DNA of 64,000 nucleotides from Bradyrhizobium diazoefficiens (GTDB taxonomy: Bacteria; Pseudomonadota; Alphaproteobacteria; Rhizobiales; Xanthobacteraceae): NCBI RefSeq assembly GCF_016599855.1, contig NZ_CP067041.1:6850501-6914500 (forward strand). The letters are read 5' to 3'. The translations under genes and the position numbers were made by a program. The first letter of the stretch is position 1; every line of letters starts with the position of its first letter. Positions 1 to 8,517 of this stretch are shown in pieces. Below the pieces are notes generated by a model. It did not search any database, was not told where the DNA came from, and saw only the letters and a list, made by a program, of their open reading frames with translations.

Positions 1-436
1 CCGGCATGCGGCCGACCTCGGTAAAGCCAAGCGAGGCGTGCAGGCCGATCGAGCCGGCATTGGCAGCCTCGATCCCGGCGATCATGGCGTGCTTGTTCAG
101 CGCGGTGGCGCGCTCGATCAGCGCCGCCAGCAGGCTGCGGCCGATGCCGAGCCGATGATGTCGCGCGTCGACATAGACCGAATTCTCCACGGTGTGGCGA
201 TAGCCCGGAAAGGGACGGAACTCGCCGAACGAGGCGAAGCCGACGACGTCCCTGCCCTTCATCGCGACCAGCACGGGATAGCCCGCCTCTCGCCGTGTGC
301 GGATCCAATCGCGCCGCGATGCGAGATCGGCGGGACCGTCGGTCCAGACCGCCGTGGTGTTGATCGCGGCGAAATTGTAGATGGCGAGGATATCCTCGGC
401 GTCCTCCAGCGTGGCGTCCCGGACGATCAACGGCAT
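1..436 (-). CDS. GNAT N-acetyltransferase, phosphinothricin-acetyltransferase type (3' end outside window)
   Basis: Read on the minus strand from an ATG at 436, an open frame runs off the left edge of the window. It begins MPLIVRDATLEDAEDILAIY and contains ENSVYVDARHHRLGIGRSLL, the V/I-x-x-x-x-R-x-x-G-I-G-x-x-L acetyl-CoA-binding motif A of GNAT enzymes. The AIYN start and the INTTAVW segment are typical of the phosphinothricin/methionine sulfoximine acetyltransferase subgroup, which acetylates a free amino group of small amino-acid analogues in the cytoplasm. The start codon overlaps the stop of the upstream XRE regulator (ATGA), so the two are translationally coupled. About 145 codons are visible. 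The family is secure; the substrate is inferred. Confidence 0.85.
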   Translation of the reverse strand, partial: MPLIVRDATLEDAEDILAIYNFAAINTTAVWTDGPADLASRRDWIRTRREAGYPVLVAMKGRDVVGFASFGEFRPFPGYRHTVENSVYVDARHHRLGIGRSLLAALIERATALNKHAMIAGIEAANAGSIGLHASLGFTEVGRMP

Positions 437-1017
437 CACATTTTCCCGTAAGCAGCGCCGCGCCGCGTGATGACGACGTAGCGGGCATCCTGTTTGGTTT
501 CGTTCTCGAAGGTCACCGCGCGCATGACGTCGAAGTCGAGGCAGTCGCCCTCGCGCAGGCGCACGGTCTTGGCATCGATATGGACGCAGACCGCGCCCTC
601 CAGCATCAGCAGCTGCTGGGTAAAGGCGTTGCGGCCCCAGGGGCTGTAGGACACCCGCGCGCCGGCCGGCAAATCGACGACGATGATCTCGATGCCGCTC
701 GCTGCATCGGCCGGCGAGGCATGACGCCGCCGGTAGCCGCTGTCGGGATCGCGCCATTGCGGCTGATCCACCAACCGCGTCAGCCGCTCCGGCGGCTTCT
801 CCGACAGCGCGACCACGTCGCTGAGCGAGACATCGAGCGCCGCGCAGAGCTTGTTGAGCAACGCCGCGGTAGCACTGCTCTGCGCCCGCTCCACCCGCCC
901 GATCATGGCCCGGCTAACACCGGAGCGGCTAGCGAGTTCGTTCAAGGTCATGCCGGCCTGTGTCCTCAGGATCTTCAAACGGCGACCGATCGCACGATCG
1001 AGTTTCTGCTGGTCCAT
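436..1017 (-). CDS. XRE-family transcriptional regulator with C-terminal cupin domain
   Basis: A protein of about 193 aa. Residues 5-65 form a helix-turn-helix of the XRE type (RRLKILRTQAGMTLNELASR followed by SGVSRAMIGRVERAQSS). After a linker, residues 105-185 look like a cupin (GARVSYSPWGRNAFTQQLLM, then LREGDCLDFD). This is the common two-domain regulator in which the cupin senses a small ligand. I chose the ATG at 1017 (MDQQKLDRAIG) over an upstream in-frame start at 1056, because HTH proteins of this group usually begin just before the helix. It overlaps the GNAT gene by one base and probably controls that gene; this is inferred from coupling. Confidence 0.85.
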   Translation of the reverse strand: MDQQKLDRAIGRRLKILRTQAGMTLNELASRSGVSRAMIGRVERAQSSATAALLNKLCAALDVSLSDVVALSEKPPERLTRLVDQPQWRDPDSGYRRRHASPADAASGIEIIVVDLPAGARVSYSPWGRNAFTQQLLMLEGAVCVHIDAKTVRLREGDCLDFDVMRAVTFENETKQDARYVVITRRGAAYGKM

Positions 1018-1193
1018 GATCTCTGATCCGCACGTTGCCCGACGCGAGGACCGCATCCGCCGGGGCGAAACGAAGCTTAAGCCGGGCGGGACGCAAATGC
1101 CGGGAGCGAGGGGCTAATATATTAGAAACTTGGCGTGGCGTGCGAGCACACGATTGCGCCGTCAGATCAAATGGAAATGCGATCAGAGAAGCT

Positions 1194-1267
1194 TGGAGCG
1201 GGCGAAGGGAATCGAACCCTCGTATGCAGCTTGGGAAGCTGCCGTTCTACCATTGAACTACGCCCGC
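1194..1267 (-). tRNA. tRNA-Gly (anticodon CCC)
   Basis: The minus strand folds as a full cloverleaf. The acceptor stem GCGGGCG pairs with CGCCCGC. The D-loop is GTTCAATGGTAGAAC. The anticodon stem GCAGC/GCTGC encloses the loop TTCCCAA, giving anticodon CCC. The T-arm is GAGGGTTCGATTCCCTT. A CCA end appears to be encoded right after the discriminator base (1194-1196). It lies between divergently transcribed genes. Confidence 0.96.
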
Positions 1268-1440
1268 GAGACGCGTGTCCGCGCCCGCCTTGATTAGCCG
1301 AGACGGCGTCCAACGCCAAGCGCTTTGGCGCGCCCAGCCGGACGGTTGTTAACGTCCCAGTAAGATTCCAGATGCGCCGGATTGTGGCAGTGTTATGATC
1401 TTGTGCTGGGGAGAGACGTGCACTGAGTGGGGGCGTGTGC

Positions 1441-2022
1441 ATGGTGGGGCGTGCTTACACGATATTCGACACGGCTATCGGGCGCTGCGGCATCATCTGG
1501 AGCAGCACCGGTGTGGTTGCCGTGCAATTGCCGGAGGCGCGGGAGATCGACACCCGCCGCCGGATTTTTCAGGCCCATCCCGAGGCGCGCGAGCAGGCGG
1601 TGCCGCTCAACACCGAGCTTGCGATCGAGGGCATTGTGGCCTTGCTGCAGGGCGGCGATCCTGATTTTTCCGACGTCAGCCTCGATGCCAGCGGCGTGCC
1701 CGTTTTTAACCGGCGGGTCTATGAACATGCCTGCACCATCCCGCGCGGGGAGACGCGCACCTATCACGAGATCGCCAACGCACTGGGCGCCTCTGGCACG
1801 GCGCATTCGGTGGCGCAGGCGATCTCGAAAAATCCCTACATGTTGATCGTGCCCTGCCACCGGGTGCTGGAGGCCGGCAGCTATACCGACCGGATCTCGC
1901 CTTATGGCGGAGTGATTTCCAAACGACGGCTGCTGGCGTTCGAGGGCGCTCACTACCCCGTCGCCGGCAAGACGCTGTTCGAGGTGCTACTGCCTGTTGC
2001 TCCGCCCCGCGCGCGTACCTAG
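1441..2022 (+). CDS. ogt: methylated-DNA--protein-cysteine S-methyltransferase
   Basis: A protein of about 193 aa that repairs O6-alkylguanine by moving the alkyl group to its own cysteine, which inactivates it. The active-site motif PCHRV lies at about residues 138-142 (Cys139), preceded by the DNA-binding helix region RGETRTYHEIANALGASGTA and SKNPYML and followed by the GG segment YGGVISKRRLLAFEG. An in-frame GTG lies six bases upstream; I prefer the ATG at 1441, with a G-rich ribosome site about 7 bases before it. The AraC-type gene follows on the same strand after about 10 bases. That pairing recalls Ada-like arrangements, but the regulator here shows no Ada metal-binding domain. Confidence 0.92.
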   Translation: MVGRAYTIFDTAIGRCGIIWSSTGVVAVQLPEAREIDTRRRIFQAHPEAREQAVPLNTELAIEGIVALLQGGDPDFSDVSLDASGVPVFNRRVYEHACTIPRGETRTYHEIANALGASGTAHSVAQAISKNPYMLIVPCHRVLEAGSYTDRISPYGGVISKRRLLAFEGAHYPVAGKTLFEVLLPVAPPRART

Positions 2023-2031
2023 ATAGGCGGG

Positions 2032-2871
2032 ATGGACGCGACCACGCTGCTGACGACACGCTCGATGACGGTCTCCGAGTTTCGCTGCGACGCGGGACCG
2101 GATGACAAGCCGTTTGCCGAGTGTCGCACTGATCATTCCATCGCCTATGTCCGCTCGGGGAGTTTCGGCTGCCATTGCCGCGCCGGCTTCTTCGAGCTGG
2201 TGGCAGGCTCGCTGCTGGTCGGCGCGCCCGGCGACGAATACACCTGCACGCATGAGCATGTCTGCGGCGACGTCTGCCTGTCGTTCTTTTTTGGTGAGGA
2301 GCTCGTCGACTCTCTCGGCGGACGCCGCGAGACGTGGCAGGTCGGCGCGACACCGCCGCTGCCGGAGCTGATGGTGCTGGGCGAGCTCGCCCAGACGACA
2401 GCAGATGGCAACAGCGACCTCAGCCTCGACGAGGTCGGCCAGATTTTTGCGAGCCGCTTTGTCGAATTGGTCTCGGGCAAGCCGCGCAAGCAGGTCACGC
2501 CGAACGCACGCGACCGCCGCCGCGCGGTCGAAGCGGCCCTCTGGATCAACGAGAATTCCCATGCCGAGATCGATCTCGAACAGGCCGCGCGGCAGGCCGG
2601 GCTGAGCCCGTTCCACTTCCTGCGGCTGTTCGCAAACGTGCTCGGCGTGACCCCACATCAATATCTGGTGCGCTCGCGGCTGCGGCACGCGGCGCGGCTG
2701 CTCAGTGATAAAGACATCGCGGTCACCGAGATTGCCTATGATGTCGGCTTCGGCGACCTCTCCAACTTCGTCCGCACCTTCCACCGCGCCGCCGGCATGT
2801 CGCCGACCAAGTTCCGACAGGCGTCGAAGGGCATGCGCAAGATTCTCCAAGAGCAGCTTTCCCTCAACTGA
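2032..2871 (+). CDS. AraC-family transcriptional regulator
   Basis: A 279-aa protein. The N-terminal half (about 1-160) is a cupin-like sensor rich in cysteine ([25 protein letters not shown]). The C-terminal 95 residues hold the two AraC helix-turn-helix motifs: [19 protein letters not shown] and the signature [20 protein letters not shown] followed by [11 protein letters not shown]. It starts 10 bases after the ogt stop, so the two are probably co-transcribed, and a VOC-family gene follows closely. The cysteine clustering might indicate metal or redox sensing; this is inference only. Confidence 0.9.
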   Translation: MDATTLLTTRSMTVSEFRCDAGPDDKPFAECRTDHSIAYVRSGSFGCHCRAGFFELVAGSLLVGAPGDEYTCTHEHVCGDVCLSFFFGEELVDSLGGRRETWQVGATPPLPELMVLGELAQTTADGNSDLSLDEVGQIFASRFVELVSGKPRKQVTPNARDRRRAVEAALWINENSHAEIDLEQAARQAGLSPFHFLRLFANVLGVTPHQYLVRSRLRHAARLLSDKDIAVTEIAYDVGFGDLSNFVRTFHRAAGMSPTKFRQASKGMRKILQEQLSLN

Positions 2872-2927
2872 CTAGGGTCGTGTCCGACGCGCGCTACCAT
2901 GCGGCGCGCATTGCAATGGAGACGACC

Positions 2928-3287
2928 ATGTACGACCATATCGGACTGCGTGTTGCCGACCTCGACGCCGCCACGCGCTTCTATACCGCGGTGCTGGCGC
3001 CGCTCGGTTACGTCCTGTGCTCGAGCGGCGACGGCTATGCCGGCTTCGGGCCGAAGGGCGAGCCGGCGCTGTGGCTGTATCCGAACAGGGACCGCAAGGC
3101 CGACGGCGCGCATATCGCGTTTCGCGCCAAGGACCATGACGCGGTGAAGGCGTTTCACAGCGAGGGACTGAAGAGCGGCGGCCGTGACAATGGCGGCGCC
3201 GGACCGCGCAAGGATTACAGCCCGACTTATTATGCGGCGTTCTTGATCGATCCCGATGGCAATAACGTCGAGGCGGTTTGTACGTGA
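2928..3287 (+). CDS. VOC-family (glyoxalase/bleomycin-resistance fold) protein
   Basis: A single-domain protein of about 119 aa with two beta-alpha-beta-beta-beta units. The first begins YDHIGLRVADLDAATRFYTAVL with a likely metal His near residue 4; the second ends FLIDPDGNNVEAVC with the usual C-terminal Glu ligand. GGAGA just before the ATG at 2928 supports that start over the upstream in-frame ATGs at 2880 and 2916. Such small proteins are often isomerase-like enzymes or antibiotic-binding proteins; no substrate can be read from the sequence. Confidence 0.85.
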   Translation: MYDHIGLRVADLDAATRFYTAVLAPLGYVLCSSGDGYAGFGPKGEPALWLYPNRDRKADGAHIAFRAKDHDAVKAFHSEGLKSGGRDNGGAGPRKDYSPTYYAAFLIDPDGNNVEAVCT

Positions 3288-3307
3288 GCGCGCCGCATAC
3301 ACGATGC

Positions 3308-3407
3308 CGTAGGATGGGCAAAGCGTAGCGTGCCCACCAATGTCGCGCGACAATTCCGATAAATGGTGGGCACGGCGCGCGAAGAGCGCGCCTTTGCCCA
3401 CCCTACG
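3308..3407. repeat. interspersed palindromic repeat, family A, copy 1
   Basis: A roughly 100-bp imperfect inverted repeat between the VOC and SRPBCC genes. The left arm CGTAGGATGGGCAAAGCG pairs with the right arm GCGCCTTTGCCCACCCTACG, with GTGCCCACC / GGTGGGCAC inside. A second copy lies at 9774-9868. It looks like the REP-type elements common between Bradyrhizobium genes. Confidence 0.85.
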
Positions 3408-3431
3408 ATACTTCATTTGAGGAAACCTTAC

Positions 3432-3830
3432 ATGGCCTCCATCCACAATGACGTCCTCCTCCCCGTCCCGGCCCGCGACGTCTGGGATGCCGTGCGCGAT
3501 TTCGGCGCGCTGCATCAGCGGTTGGTACCGGGCTTCGTCACCGCTTGCACGCTCGACAGCGATGCGCGCATCGTGACCTTCGCCAATGGCTCGGTGGCGC
3601 GCGAGGTGCTGGTCGATTGCGACGAGGCGCGGCAGCGGCTGGTTTACGCGATCAACAGCGAGCGGCTGAAGCATTACAGCGCCTCGGTGCAAGTCATCGC
3701 CGACGGCGAGGCAAGCTGCCGGCTGGTCTGGATCATCGACATGCTGCCGAACGAGCTTGCTCCCTATGTTCAGGGGCAGACCAGGGAAGCCGTAGCCGCC
3801 ACACACAGAGCGTTCCCTGCGGCTGCGTGA
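3432..3830 (+). CDS. SRPBCC-family protein (polyketide cyclase/dehydrase or START-like fold)
   Basis: A 132-aa protein beginning MASIHNDVLLPVPARDVWDA, the usual opening of SRPBCC ligand-pocket proteins, followed by VRDFGALHQRLVPGFVTACT and a C-terminal helix (APYVQGQTREAVAATHRAF). GAGGA about 9 bases before the ATG at 3432 sets the start; the frame stays open upstream, but that stretch is the palindromic repeat. The protein would bind a hydrophobic small molecule in the cytoplasm. Its ligand is unknown. Confidence 0.82.
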   Translation: MASIHNDVLLPVPARDVWDAVRDFGALHQRLVPGFVTACTLDSDARIVTFANGSVAREVLVDCDEARQRLVYAINSERLKHYSASVQVIADGEASCRLVWIIDMLPNELAPYVQGQTREAVAATHRAFPAAA

Positions 3831-3941
3831 CCTTTCTCACGCAGCCCAGCTCTCATCGGCCGTACCCATCACCGCGTGCGTCCGGTTGGACTCGCTCGCC
3901 AACGTCGGCGGCGGAGGCGGCCATCGCCGCCACAGGCATCG

Positions 3942-5387
3942 CTAGTCAGCGGCAGCCGAGAGCACCGGGAGGATGGCCGGTTTTACTTCGCGCGGCCCCC
4001 AGCGGGTCAGCACCACGCTTGAGCACGAGAGCAGGCCGAGCACGACCATCGAGCTTGCCGCAAGCCAGAAGAAGGTTTGCGCAGTGGCATCATGCGCCGA
4101 CAGCCACCACCCGCAAGTCGCGATGTAGATGAGGCGCGCAGTCTGGGCGAGCACTGGCCCAATGACAATCGCAGCGCCTTGCGACGAGAAGTACATCGTC
4201 GTGGCAAGCCCGAAGAAGGCGTAGAACGGCGCCACGGTCGACAGATATTCGTGGCTGGTCGCGCGCACGGTGGCGCTGTCGGTGAAGATGTTGACCCAGA
4301 GGTCGGGGAATAGCGCGACCAGGCAGGCCGGCGCGCCGACGGCAACGAAGGCACTCGCGCCTGCGATCCAGGCGATGCGCCTCGCGCGGGCGATACGGCC
4401 AGCGCCAACCGCCATGCCGATCATCGGCACCGACGCGATGCCGAACGAGAACGCGATCGAGGTCAGCAAAAATTCGAGCCGTGCGCCGATGCCGTAGCCG
4501 GCGAGGATCGCGGTGCCGAATTTCGCCAGCATGTGGGTGAAGATCGAGATCGTCAGCACCGATTGCAGCGGCGAGAAGCAGGCGATGGCGCCGACCTTCA
4601 GGATGTCGAAAAACATCGCCCATTGGATGCGCAGCCCACGCAGCTTCGGCACGATGCGCGCGCGCCCCGAGAACAGGTACCAGCCCATCACGCTGATGTT
4701 CATCGAATAGGCGATCAGTGCGCCCGCGGCGACGCCGCGCATCCCGAGTTGCGGGAAGGGTCCCAGCCCGAGGCCCAGTGTGCCGCCGAGCACGATCTGC
4801 CAGACTGCGGAGTTGAGGATCAACAGCGACGGCAGCTTCATATTGCCGGTGCCGCGCAGCACGCCGGCCAGGGTGTTGAGCAGCCAGGGCAGCACCGCGC
4901 CACCGAAAAACACCTGGGTGTAGGCGATCGCATGCGTCAGCACATTGCCACGGCCGCCGAGCATCGCGAGCACCTGGGGCCCGAAGACCAGCATGCCCAG
5001 CATGAAGACGAGGCCGAAGGTGATGCCGATCAGCAGTGCGTGCGCGGCCAGCGTCCCGGCGCGCTCGCGATCGCCCGCGCCGAGCGCACGTGCGATGGCG
5101 GAGGCCACGGCACCGCCCATGGCACCACCCGACATGGTCATGGTCAGGATCACAGTCGGAAACACCAGCGCCATCGCGGCCAGCGCTTCCACACCAAGAC
5201 GCCCGATATAGGAGGTCTCCGCGATCACCACGCAAGTGCCGGCCGACAGCGCGACCACATTCGGCCAGGCGAGGGAGAGCAACGTGCGCAGAATCGGCCC
5301 GTCGGTCAGCGCGGTCCGTGCGGGGCGCGGTGGCGGCGGCAGCGGACGTTCCTGCTCATCGACCGGGATCTCGGCGATCTCAGTCAT
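3942..5387 (-). CDS. MATE-family efflux transporter
   Basis: A membrane protein of about 481 aa with roughly 12 hydrophobic segments in two similar halves, the multidrug and toxin extrusion layout. Diagnostic stretches include SLAWPNVVALSAGTCVVIAE, GGAMGGAVASAIARALGAGD in the first half and the matching FSFGIASVPMIGMAVGAG in the second. It would export cationic drugs or metabolites in exchange for Na+ or H+. The start at 5387 (MTEIAEIPVDEQE) is preceded by GGAGAGGA; an upstream ATG at 5426 has no such site. No partner gene is adjacent. Confidence 0.93.
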   Translation of the reverse strand: MTEIAEIPVDEQERPLPPPPRPARTALTDGPILRTLLSLAWPNVVALSAGTCVVIAETSYIGRLGVEALAAMALVFPTVILTMTMSGGAMGGAVASAIARALGAGDRERAGTLAAHALLIGITFGLVFMLGMLVFGPQVLAMLGGRGNVLTHAIAYTQVFFGGAVLPWLLNTLAGVLRGTGNMKLPSLLILNSAVWQIVLGGTLGLGLGPFPQLGMRGVAAGALIAYSMNISVMGWYLFSGRARIVPKLRGLRIQWAMFFDILKVGAIACFSPLQSVLTISIFTHMLAKFGTAILAGYGIGARLEFLLTSIAFSFGIASVPMIGMAVGAGRIARARRIAWIAGASAFVAVGAPACLVALFPDLWVNIFTDSATVRATSHEYLSTVAPFYAFFGLATTMYFSSQGAAIVIGPVLAQTARLIYIATCGWWLSAHDATAQTFFWLAASSMVVLGLLSCSSVVLTRWGPREVKPAILPVLSAAAD

Positions 5388-5553
5388 TTCCTCTCCCGGG
5401 CACAAGCGCCATTTGCGGCGCGGCAATGCATAGGTGTGCCAATCAATTTGCTCGCGCGAAAGGCGCGGTGTGCACTTGTTAGCACGGCGGCCGCCGATTC
5501 CTCCTGCGCCAGGTGCAGGCGTGCCCTGCGGCAGCGCATTTCAAGTGGTGGAA

Positions 5554-6603
5554 TTAGCCGACTGTCCAGACCAGCGGCGGACGGCCGGCAGCGGTCGGGT
5601 GCAAATGCACGCCGATGTGCCGGCCGCATCCCGCGGCTAGCCCCTCGAACAGTCCCTCCAGCACTTTGACGCAGGCGCGATGATAATCGGTCACGTCGTC
5701 CATCAGCTTCCAGCTCTGCTGGCGGATTTCGAAGCTGCGTTCGGATCGCGAAATCTCGGCCGCATCGTCCTGCGCGGCGAACAGCGCACTGAGGAAGGAT
5801 GCGAACTCGCTCGCGCCACCGCGTGTCGCTGACAGCGCCGCCGCGACCTCGTCGAAATACTGCATGCCGATCAGCTTGCCCGTGAGGTGCAGGAGATAGC
5901 CCGCATCTTCCGGCCCGAACAGCTGCACCATCACGGGCGCGGCGGTGCGGACATATTCCATGGCGTAGTTGCGATAGGCCTTTTCGAGGCGCGGCTTCGG
6001 CCAGCTCGCAACAGGCAGAGCCGGAGCGGTGTTCGCGTCGAACCTAGGGGCTTCGAGATGCCGCGCGAACACCAGGCGCTGGTTGAGCTCGAGCGGATGG
6101 TCGTATTGATGGTAGTAGCCTTCGAGCCCGTCCTGACCGTCGACGCTCTGCTTGGTGCAGACGAAGCCCAGGCGGAGATCACCAAGCGCAACGCCGTTGT
6201 TGGCGTGCCAGCCGCGCAGCATCGCGCGCGAGACTTCGCCCGGCACGCCGCAAATCGCGGTGCCCTTCCAGATCCAGCGCGGCGGCGGATAACGGATCCA
6301 GGCCTTGGTGTCGCTCTCATACATGTATTCGACGTGCACGCCGCCGATCCAGTTGGAGAGGTAGTGATATTGCGCGGCCGCCACCGCCGGCGGCAGATGG
6401 CTCAGCCCGAGCTTTTCCAGCCCGGGCAGGAAGCGCTCCTGCTGCTGGCGACGGAACACGCGGAAGACGAATTCGGCGGCATCGGCCGTGCCGCGCCGGG
6501 TGACGACGGTGAGGATCAGGCCGGTGAAATAGGCGTGATAGAGATCGGCGACCGCGCGCCAGCGCTTCCATTGAGCTTCCTGCATGACGTCTGCTGCGGT
6601 CAT
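5554..6603 (-). CDS. conserved-looking protein of unknown function, 349 aa
   Basis: I do not recognise the family. The start at 6603 has AGGAG five bases upstream. The protein is soluble, with no signal peptide or clear membrane helix, and is rich in aromatic residues and Trp (KRWRAVADLYHAYFTGL, YHYLSNWIGGVHVEYMYESD, RYPPPRWIWKGTAIC). The first half has conserved-looking Tyr/His/Trp-rich segments, including YYHQYDHPLELNQRL. The second half is mainly helical (LHLTGKLIGMQYFDEVAAAL). Codon usage is the same as in its neighbours, so it is a real gene. It stands alone between the MATE gene and a PAS protein on the same strand. Confidence 0.8.
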   Translation of the reverse strand: MTAADVMQEAQWKRWRAVADLYHAYFTGLILTVVTRRGTADAAEFVFRVFRRQQQERFLPGLEKLGLSHLPPAVAAAQYHYLSNWIGGVHVEYMYESDTKAWIRYPPPRWIWKGTAICGVPGEVSRAMLRGWHANNGVALGDLRLGFVCTKQSVDGQDGLEGYYHQYDHPLELNQRLVFARHLEAPRFDANTAPALPVASWPKPRLEKAYRNYAMEYVRTAAPVMVQLFGPEDAGYLLHLTGKLIGMQYFDEVAAALSATRGGASEFASFLSALFAAQDDAAEISRSERSFEIRQQSWKLMDDVTDYHRACVKVLEGLFEGLAAGCGRHIGVHLHPTAAGRPPLVWTVG

Positions 6604-6726
6604 GTTCACTCCTGATCGTTGTTTTGATCGAGTGTGTCACCGCCCCCAGTGACAGGCAACCTGACGCTGACGCAGGCCTCCCTGCACGCCGGCTCGCCAA
6701 TTCCGCATCACGAAGTTTGCGCAGCT

Positions 6727-7137
6727 TTAATGTTGTGAAGCCTTGGCGGCGCGCTCGCGCTCGACGCGCTCGGTGACGTCACGCGCCATCGCGACCGATC
6801 CCTGCACGTTGCCGCCAGCGTCGCGCACCAGCGCGAAAGTCATTTCGATGTAGAGCTTGCGTCCGCTTTTGTGCAGCGCGCGGGTCAGCGTCGGCCTTCC
6901 TGCAAGCTTCATCGCACCGCTGGCGAGCGCGGCTTCAAAGCCCTTCCAGTGCGCGGCGCGCAGATGCTCGGGGATGATCAGGTCGAGATTCTGACCAAGC
7001 GCTTCGTCGGACGCGAAGCCGAACAAGGCCGTCGATGCACGATTCCAGCGCGTGATCGTGCCGGAGCGATCCGAATAGATCAGGGCGTCGGCGACGTCGT
7101 CGAGGATTCTTGCATCGAGTTCGGATTGACTGGCCAT
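6727..7137 (-). CDS. single PAS-domain protein
   Basis: About 136 aa forming one PAS sensor domain and its C-terminal cap: LDDVADALIYSDRSGTITRW and NRASTALFGFASDEALGQNL, then RALHKSGRKLYIEMTFALVR and DAGGNVQGSVAMARDVTERV. There is no kinase, HTH or GGDEF output domain, so it must act through a partner or as a ligand-binding adaptor. The start at 7137 (MASQSELDARIL) was chosen because it begins just before the PAS N-cap; an upstream start at 7173 would add 12 residues. It lies 48 bases downstream of dcd on the same strand. Confidence 0.88.
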   Translation of the reverse strand: MASQSELDARILDDVADALIYSDRSGTITRWNRASTALFGFASDEALGQNLDLIIPEHLRAAHWKGFEAALASGAMKLAGRPTLTRALHKSGRKLYIEMTFALVRDAGGNVQGSVAMARDVTERVERERAAKASQH

Positions 7138-7185
7138 GTCATTTCGTCCCGCCAAGTAGCCGCGGCATGACACTAGAGTGTGCGG

Positions 7186-8322
7186 CTACACCCGAAAATG
7201 CTTCGATAGTTTGAGCCCTTGCGCCTGGTAGTTGGAGCCGATGCGCTGGCCGTACATGGCGTCGGGGCGGGCCAGCATCTTCTCGTAGACGAGACGGCCG
7301 ACGATCTGGCCGTGCTCGAGGATGAAGGGCACTTCGCGCGAACGCACTTCCAGCACCGCGCGCGCGCCTTGCCCGCCAGCGCCGGCATAGCCGAAGCCGG
7401 GATCGAAAAATCCGGCATAGTGCACGCGGAATTCGCCGACCAAAGGATCGAACGGCACCATCTCCGCGGCGTAATCGGGCGGCACCTGCACCGCCTCTTT
7501 CGACGCGAGAATATAGAACTCGCCGGGATCGAGGATCAGGCTGCCGTCGGGACGCGCCGAGATCGGCTCCCAAAAATCTTCCACCGCGTAACCGGAGCGA
7601 CGGTCGACATCGACCACACCGGTGTGGCGCTTGGCGCGGTAGCCGAGGAAGCCCGTGCCCTTCTCGCCGGAGAGATCGACGGAGACCGCGACGCCACCGG
7701 CGAGATCGGCATCCTCGATATCGACGAGGCGCTCAGTGGCATGCAACGCATCGAGCTCGTCCGCATTGAGGATGGCGTCGCCGGTGCGGAAGCGAACCTG
7801 CGACAGGCGCGAGCCCTCGCGCACCAGCACCGGAAACGTCTTCGGGCTGATCTCGGCATAGAGCGGACCGTGATAGCCGGCGCCGATCATGTCGAAACGA
7901 CGGGTGCCGTCGGCGATGACGCGGGTGAAGACGTCGAGCCGACCGGTTGAACTTTTCGGGTTCGCTGCCGCGACGATCTCGGGCGGCAGCGCCAGGCTTT
8001 CCAGCAGCGGCACGATGTAGACGCAGTTGGTCTCCAGCACTGCACCGTCGGCAAGGCTGAACTCGTGCAGCTTCAACTGGTCGATACGCTCGGCGACGGT
8101 GGCGCCGGGACCAGGCAGGAAGCTCGCGCGCACGCGATAGGCGATATCGCCGAGCCGCAGATCGAGGCTCGCCGGCTGGATCTGGCTTTCGACGAAATCG
8201 TATGCGGGCAGGATGAGGCCTGCTTCCGCCATCGCCGCGATCATGCGGTCGGGCAGGATACCATTGGCGTCGGCGGCAACCGTGAAACTCAACCGGGGGT
8301 CCTCATCAGGGGTCAATCGCAT
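7186..8322 (-). CDS. dcd: 2'-deoxycytidine 5'-triphosphate deaminase (long form)
   Basis: A 378-aa protein, twice the usual length of about 190 aa for E. coli Dcd. It matches the long alphaproteobacterial form with two dUTPase-like halves. The first half has QIQPASLDLRLGDIAYRVRA and AAANPKSSTGRLDVFTRVIA; the second has GEFRVHYAGFFDPGFGYAGA and GQIVGRLVYEKMLARPD. It deaminates dCTP to dUTP, feeding dTTP synthesis. The start ATG at 8322 is about 90 bases from the SAM-II riboswitch of the divergent metZ gene. Confidence 0.93.
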   Translation of the reverse strand: MRLTPDEDPRLSFTVAADANGILPDRMIAAMAEAGLILPAYDFVESQIQPASLDLRLGDIAYRVRASFLPGPGATVAERIDQLKLHEFSLADGAVLETNCVYIVPLLESLALPPEIVAAANPKSSTGRLDVFTRVIADGTRRFDMIGAGYHGPLYAEISPKTFPVLVREGSRLSQVRFRTGDAILNADELDALHATERLVDIEDADLAGGVAVSVDLSGEKGTGFLGYRAKRHTGVVDVDRRSGYAVEDFWEPISARPDGSLILDPGEFYILASKEAVQVPPDYAAEMVPFDPLVGEFRVHYAGFFDPGFGYAGAGGQGARAVLEVRSREVPFILEHGQIVGRLVYEKMLARPDAMYGQRIGSNYQAQGLKLSKHFRV

Positions 8323-8411
8323 CCGGACATGCCGGAAATACGAGCCTTTTACGGCTATCCGATGGACGCCTTGACGGAAAGGCCATTGCGGAATATGAGC
8401 ATCACTTATCC

Positions 8412-8470
8412 CGTGGTGATTTGAGCCGGCCGGCTTGCAGCCACGTTAAATAAGTCGCTAAACAGGCCGG
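8412..8470 (+). promoter_or_regulatory. SAM-II riboswitch in the metZ leader
   Basis: Stem P1 is CGTGG (8412-8416) with CCACG (8441-8445), followed by TGATTTG on the 5' side and TTAAATAAGTCGCTAAA on the 3' side, which are the conserved SAM-II (metA-motif) blocks. The hairpin loop carries CCGGCC (8426-8431), complementary to GGCCGG at 8465-8470, giving the expected pseudoknot. SAM-II elements bind S-adenosylmethionine and repress methionine-synthesis genes in alphaproteobacteria, which fits the downstream metZ. Confidence 0.94.
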
Positions 8471-8484
8471 GGACCTCTGTGATC

Positions 8485-8517
8485 CCGGCCCGTGGAGATA
8501 TCCAGGCCGGTTTTTTT
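8485..8517 (+). terminator. intrinsic terminator/attenuator controlled by the SAM-II riboswitch
   Basis: CCGGCC (8485-8490) pairs with GGCCGG (8505-8510), extended internally by TGGA/TCCA, and is followed by seven T residues (8511-8517). It starts 15 bases after the riboswitch tail. The tail's own GGCCGG could also pair with 8485-8490, so a switch between terminator and antiterminator is possible. Confidence 0.88.
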
